Source: DAMCZI01 sp032095175 (GTDB taxonomy: Bacteria; Bacillota; Clostridia; Clostridiales; Caloramatoraceae). From it: a DNA stretch of 64,000 nt. The stretch covers positions 1 through 64,000 of the forward strand of contig DAMCZI010000030.1 in assembly GCA_032095175.1 (NCBI GenBank), written 5' to 3'. Below the pieces are notes generated by a model. It ran no database searches. It was not told the DNA's origin and was given only the letters and a program-made list of their open reading frames with translations. The position numbers and the translations under genes were made by a program. Each line of letters opens with the position of its first letter. Within the stretch, counting starts at the first letter, position 1. Below, piece after piece: positions 62,688-64,000 of this stretch.

Positions 62688-63638
62688 TTACTCTATAAAA
62701 TTTTTAATTCTATACAGAAAGTCATCAAGCCATTTTTCAGATGCTTCACTATAGACAGTTTTATCGCCCTTAGGATTAGCTATGTAAACCTTAGGTTTCT
62801 CCTCTGCAGTTGCTGCAATAAAGGAGAACTCCACATTTGTTCCTACTCCCCATTCACCCTTGTTGTTCATTGCAACTATGGATATCTCTCCTGATTTTCC
62901 TCTTTTCTTCACAAGCTTCTTACTAAACTCAGTTACAACCCTTTCAGCAGCCTCCTGAGGATGCATTCCGCCTTCCATTAATCTTACTACCTCATATGAA
63001 AGACAGCCCTTCATTATATCCTCTCCAAGACCTGTAGCAGTTGCTCCTCCAATGCTGCTATCAACATAAAAACCAGAGCCGGATATTGGTGAGTCTCCAA
63101 CCCTTCCTCTTTTCTTCATAAACAATCCGCTTGTTGAAGTTCCAGCTGTCATATGTCCTCCCTTATCCAGGCAAACCATACCTACAGTATCATGTCCATT
63201 ATAGGGACTTAAATTCTTTTCCCTTATTTCATTCATTCTTTCTTCCCAGATTTCTTTAGCTCTTTCGGTTAGCATGTTTTTTCTTTCAAATCCATGCTTG
63301 TGGGCAAATTCCTCAGCGCCGCTTCCTACAAGAAATATATTAAACCTCTCATGGCTCAATCTTTTTGCTATGGATACAGGGTTTTTAAAATCCTTTATTC
63401 CACCCACTGCTCCAATTGATAATGTATCTCCATCCATAAATGCTGCATCCATCTCAACCTCACAGCATTCATTTGGAAGTCCTCCATAACCAACCGATTT
63501 ATATAGAGGATAGTCTTCAACCATTTTAATTGCATCCTCTACTGCATCTCCTGAATTGCCCCCATTTTCCAAAAACTCAGTCACAGCTTCTACTCCCTCA
63601 AAAGCCATACGCCAGGTCGCTATAATTCCCCATTTCAT
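62688..63638 (-). CDS. N4-(beta-N-acetylglucosaminyl)-asparaginase-type Ntn hydrolase
   Basis: A 316-residue protein from the ATG at 63638 (GGGGGAA 5 bases upstream). It is an N-terminal-nucleophile hydrolase made as a precursor that cuts itself before Thr151 in YNGHD-TVGMV. The later blocks TSTSGLFMKKRGRVGDSPISGSGFY and GGATATGLGED fit the AGA/isoaspartyl-peptidase family, and HDTVG plus RVGDSP is nearest the AGA branch. It may act on GlcNAc-asparagine or simple isoaspartyl peptides. No export signal is seen. Confidence 0.88.
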   Translation of the reverse strand: MKWGIIATWRMAFEGVEAVTEFLENGGNSGDAVEDAIKMVEDYPLYKSVGYGGLPNECCEVEMDAAFMDGDTLSIGAVGGIKDFKNPVSIAKRLSHERFNIFLVGSGAEEFAHKHGFERKNMLTERAKEIWEERMNEIREKNLSPYNGHDTVGMVCLDKGGHMTAGTSTSGLFMKKRGRVGDSPISGSGFYVDSSIGGATATGLGEDIMKGCLSYEVVRLMEGGMHPQEAAERVVTEFSKKLVKKRGKSGEISIVAMNNKGEWGVGTNVEFSFIAATAEEKPKVYIANPKGDKTVYSEASEKWLDDFLYRIKNFIE

Positions 63639-63692
63639 TGGTATTCCCCCTTTTCCATCCATATTATATGGGATAATCATATTCCCTAATTC

Positions 63693-63735
63693 ATTAATCA
63701 CACAACACCCATGTAAAATCTTTAATGCGATTAAT
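63693..63735 (-). repeat. Family C first-hairpin fragment, copy 4
   Basis: On the minus strand this is the first hairpin of family C (ATTAATCGCATT...GTGTGATTAAT) in isolation. It lies just upstream of the asparaginase start, so the RNA could carry it in the leader. Confidence 0.7.
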
Positions 63736-63883
63736 ATGATAGAATCCTATTCTGATTTTACATTCATTAAATGCTTCTACAAATATACTATATGTATGAG
63801 TTATTTATATTGATAAAATTGAAAAATTACCCCATAGAAGATTTTATCAGAATTTTCTGAGAAAAAGAAGTGTTAAATGCTAT

Positions 63884-64000
63884 CTATAAATTTCTTTTTA
63901 ATATCTGTGCAAGCCTTCCATACTTATCATTATAGGGTTTTATAATAAAATCTACTATTCCTTGATTAATCGCCTCATTAACATATGCCTTCTGACCCAT
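63884..64000 (-). CDS. C-terminal end of a response-regulator receiver protein (5' end outside window)
   Basis: The frame is open from the window edge to a TAG at 63884 and codes for 38 residues, GQKAYVNEAINQGIVDFIIKPYN near its start. The pattern (small residue, xFIIKP, then an amphipathic helix) matches the last strand and helix of a CheY-like receiver domain. No output domain follows, so it is either a single-domain regulator or the receiver is the last domain. Confidence 0.65.
   Translation of the reverse strand: MGQKAYVNEAINQGIVDFIIKPYNDKYGRLAQILKRNL

Noticed and set aside
63848..63866. A CodY-like box (AATTTTCTGAGAAAA)
   Set aside because: It has about three mismatches to the consensus and lies downstream of the response-regulator gene, not at a promoter.

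Overview
The window is low-GC and reads as a chromosomal segment of an endospore-forming anaerobic Firmicute close to Clostridium sensu stricto. The reasons are strong AGGAGG-type ribosome binding sites, two gerA-type spore germination loci, a single-chain PurL of about 1250 residues, a CIRCE operator, late cobalamin genes behind cobalamin riboswitches, and an AT-rich intergenic style with many hairpins. No rRNA, tRNA, CRISPR array, intact insertion sequence or complete prophage was seen.

Layout. 1-2745: surface/binding genes (a truncated secreted CBM96-like plus InlB-repeat protein, a discoidin plus cadherin-like protein, and two mini tail-collar proteins). 3437-5373: WYL regulator plus a DUF3795-GNAT fusion. 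5471-10592: lipoprotein serpin and purL. 11155-15759: secreted metallo-beta-lactamase-fold enzyme, AraC regulator, GyrI-like protein, and a second WYL/DUF3795 cassette whose DUF3795 gene lies between the two remnants of an Fpg/Nei-like DNA glycosylase gene. 15991-19015: CIRCE-htpG and threonine aldolase. 19332-23318: a 39-residue ORF, a YtrA-type GntR/ABC/lipoprotein operon with a palindromic operator over its promoter, and a four-helix membrane protein behind a Fur-like box. 23581-27892: gerA operon with a previously easy-to-miss 57-residue fourth gene. 28221-33915: adenine deaminase, a PAS-GGDEF-HD-GYP protein and a chemoreceptor. 34119-40796: galactose (Leloir) genes galR-galK-galE-galT-galM and a lone PTS EIIA. 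41035-47310: second germination locus with gerA-gerB-gerC and two extra divergent gerB genes. 47644-50357: SPFH/zinc-ribbon protein with two membrane partners (YdjI-like). 50599-61140: two cobalamin operons, each led by a cobalamin riboswitch followed by an intrinsic terminator; together they cover corrinoid uptake, adenosylation, cobyric acid amidation and nucleotide-loop assembly. 61592-64000: SpoU-type methyltransferase, an AGA-type asparaginase and the tail of a response regulator.

The least explained feature is the density of palindromic intergenic repeats. At least five families recur: long hairpins ending in AGGTRACWGGC (A), GGGGCTG/GTGCCAGGCAC hairpins (B), a two-hairpin element of about 114 bp (C), a 112-bp inverted repeat with 42-bp arms upstream of galE (D), and a 159-bp MITE-like element with 27-bp terminal inverted repeats. 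They sit at gene ends and, in one case, inside the leader between a riboswitch attenuator and cobO. The best candidates for new biology are these repeats, the tail-collar/discoidin cluster, the PspA-less SPFH operon, the two WYL-DUF3795 cassettes, and the small fourth germination gene. I found no convincing new defence or mobile system.
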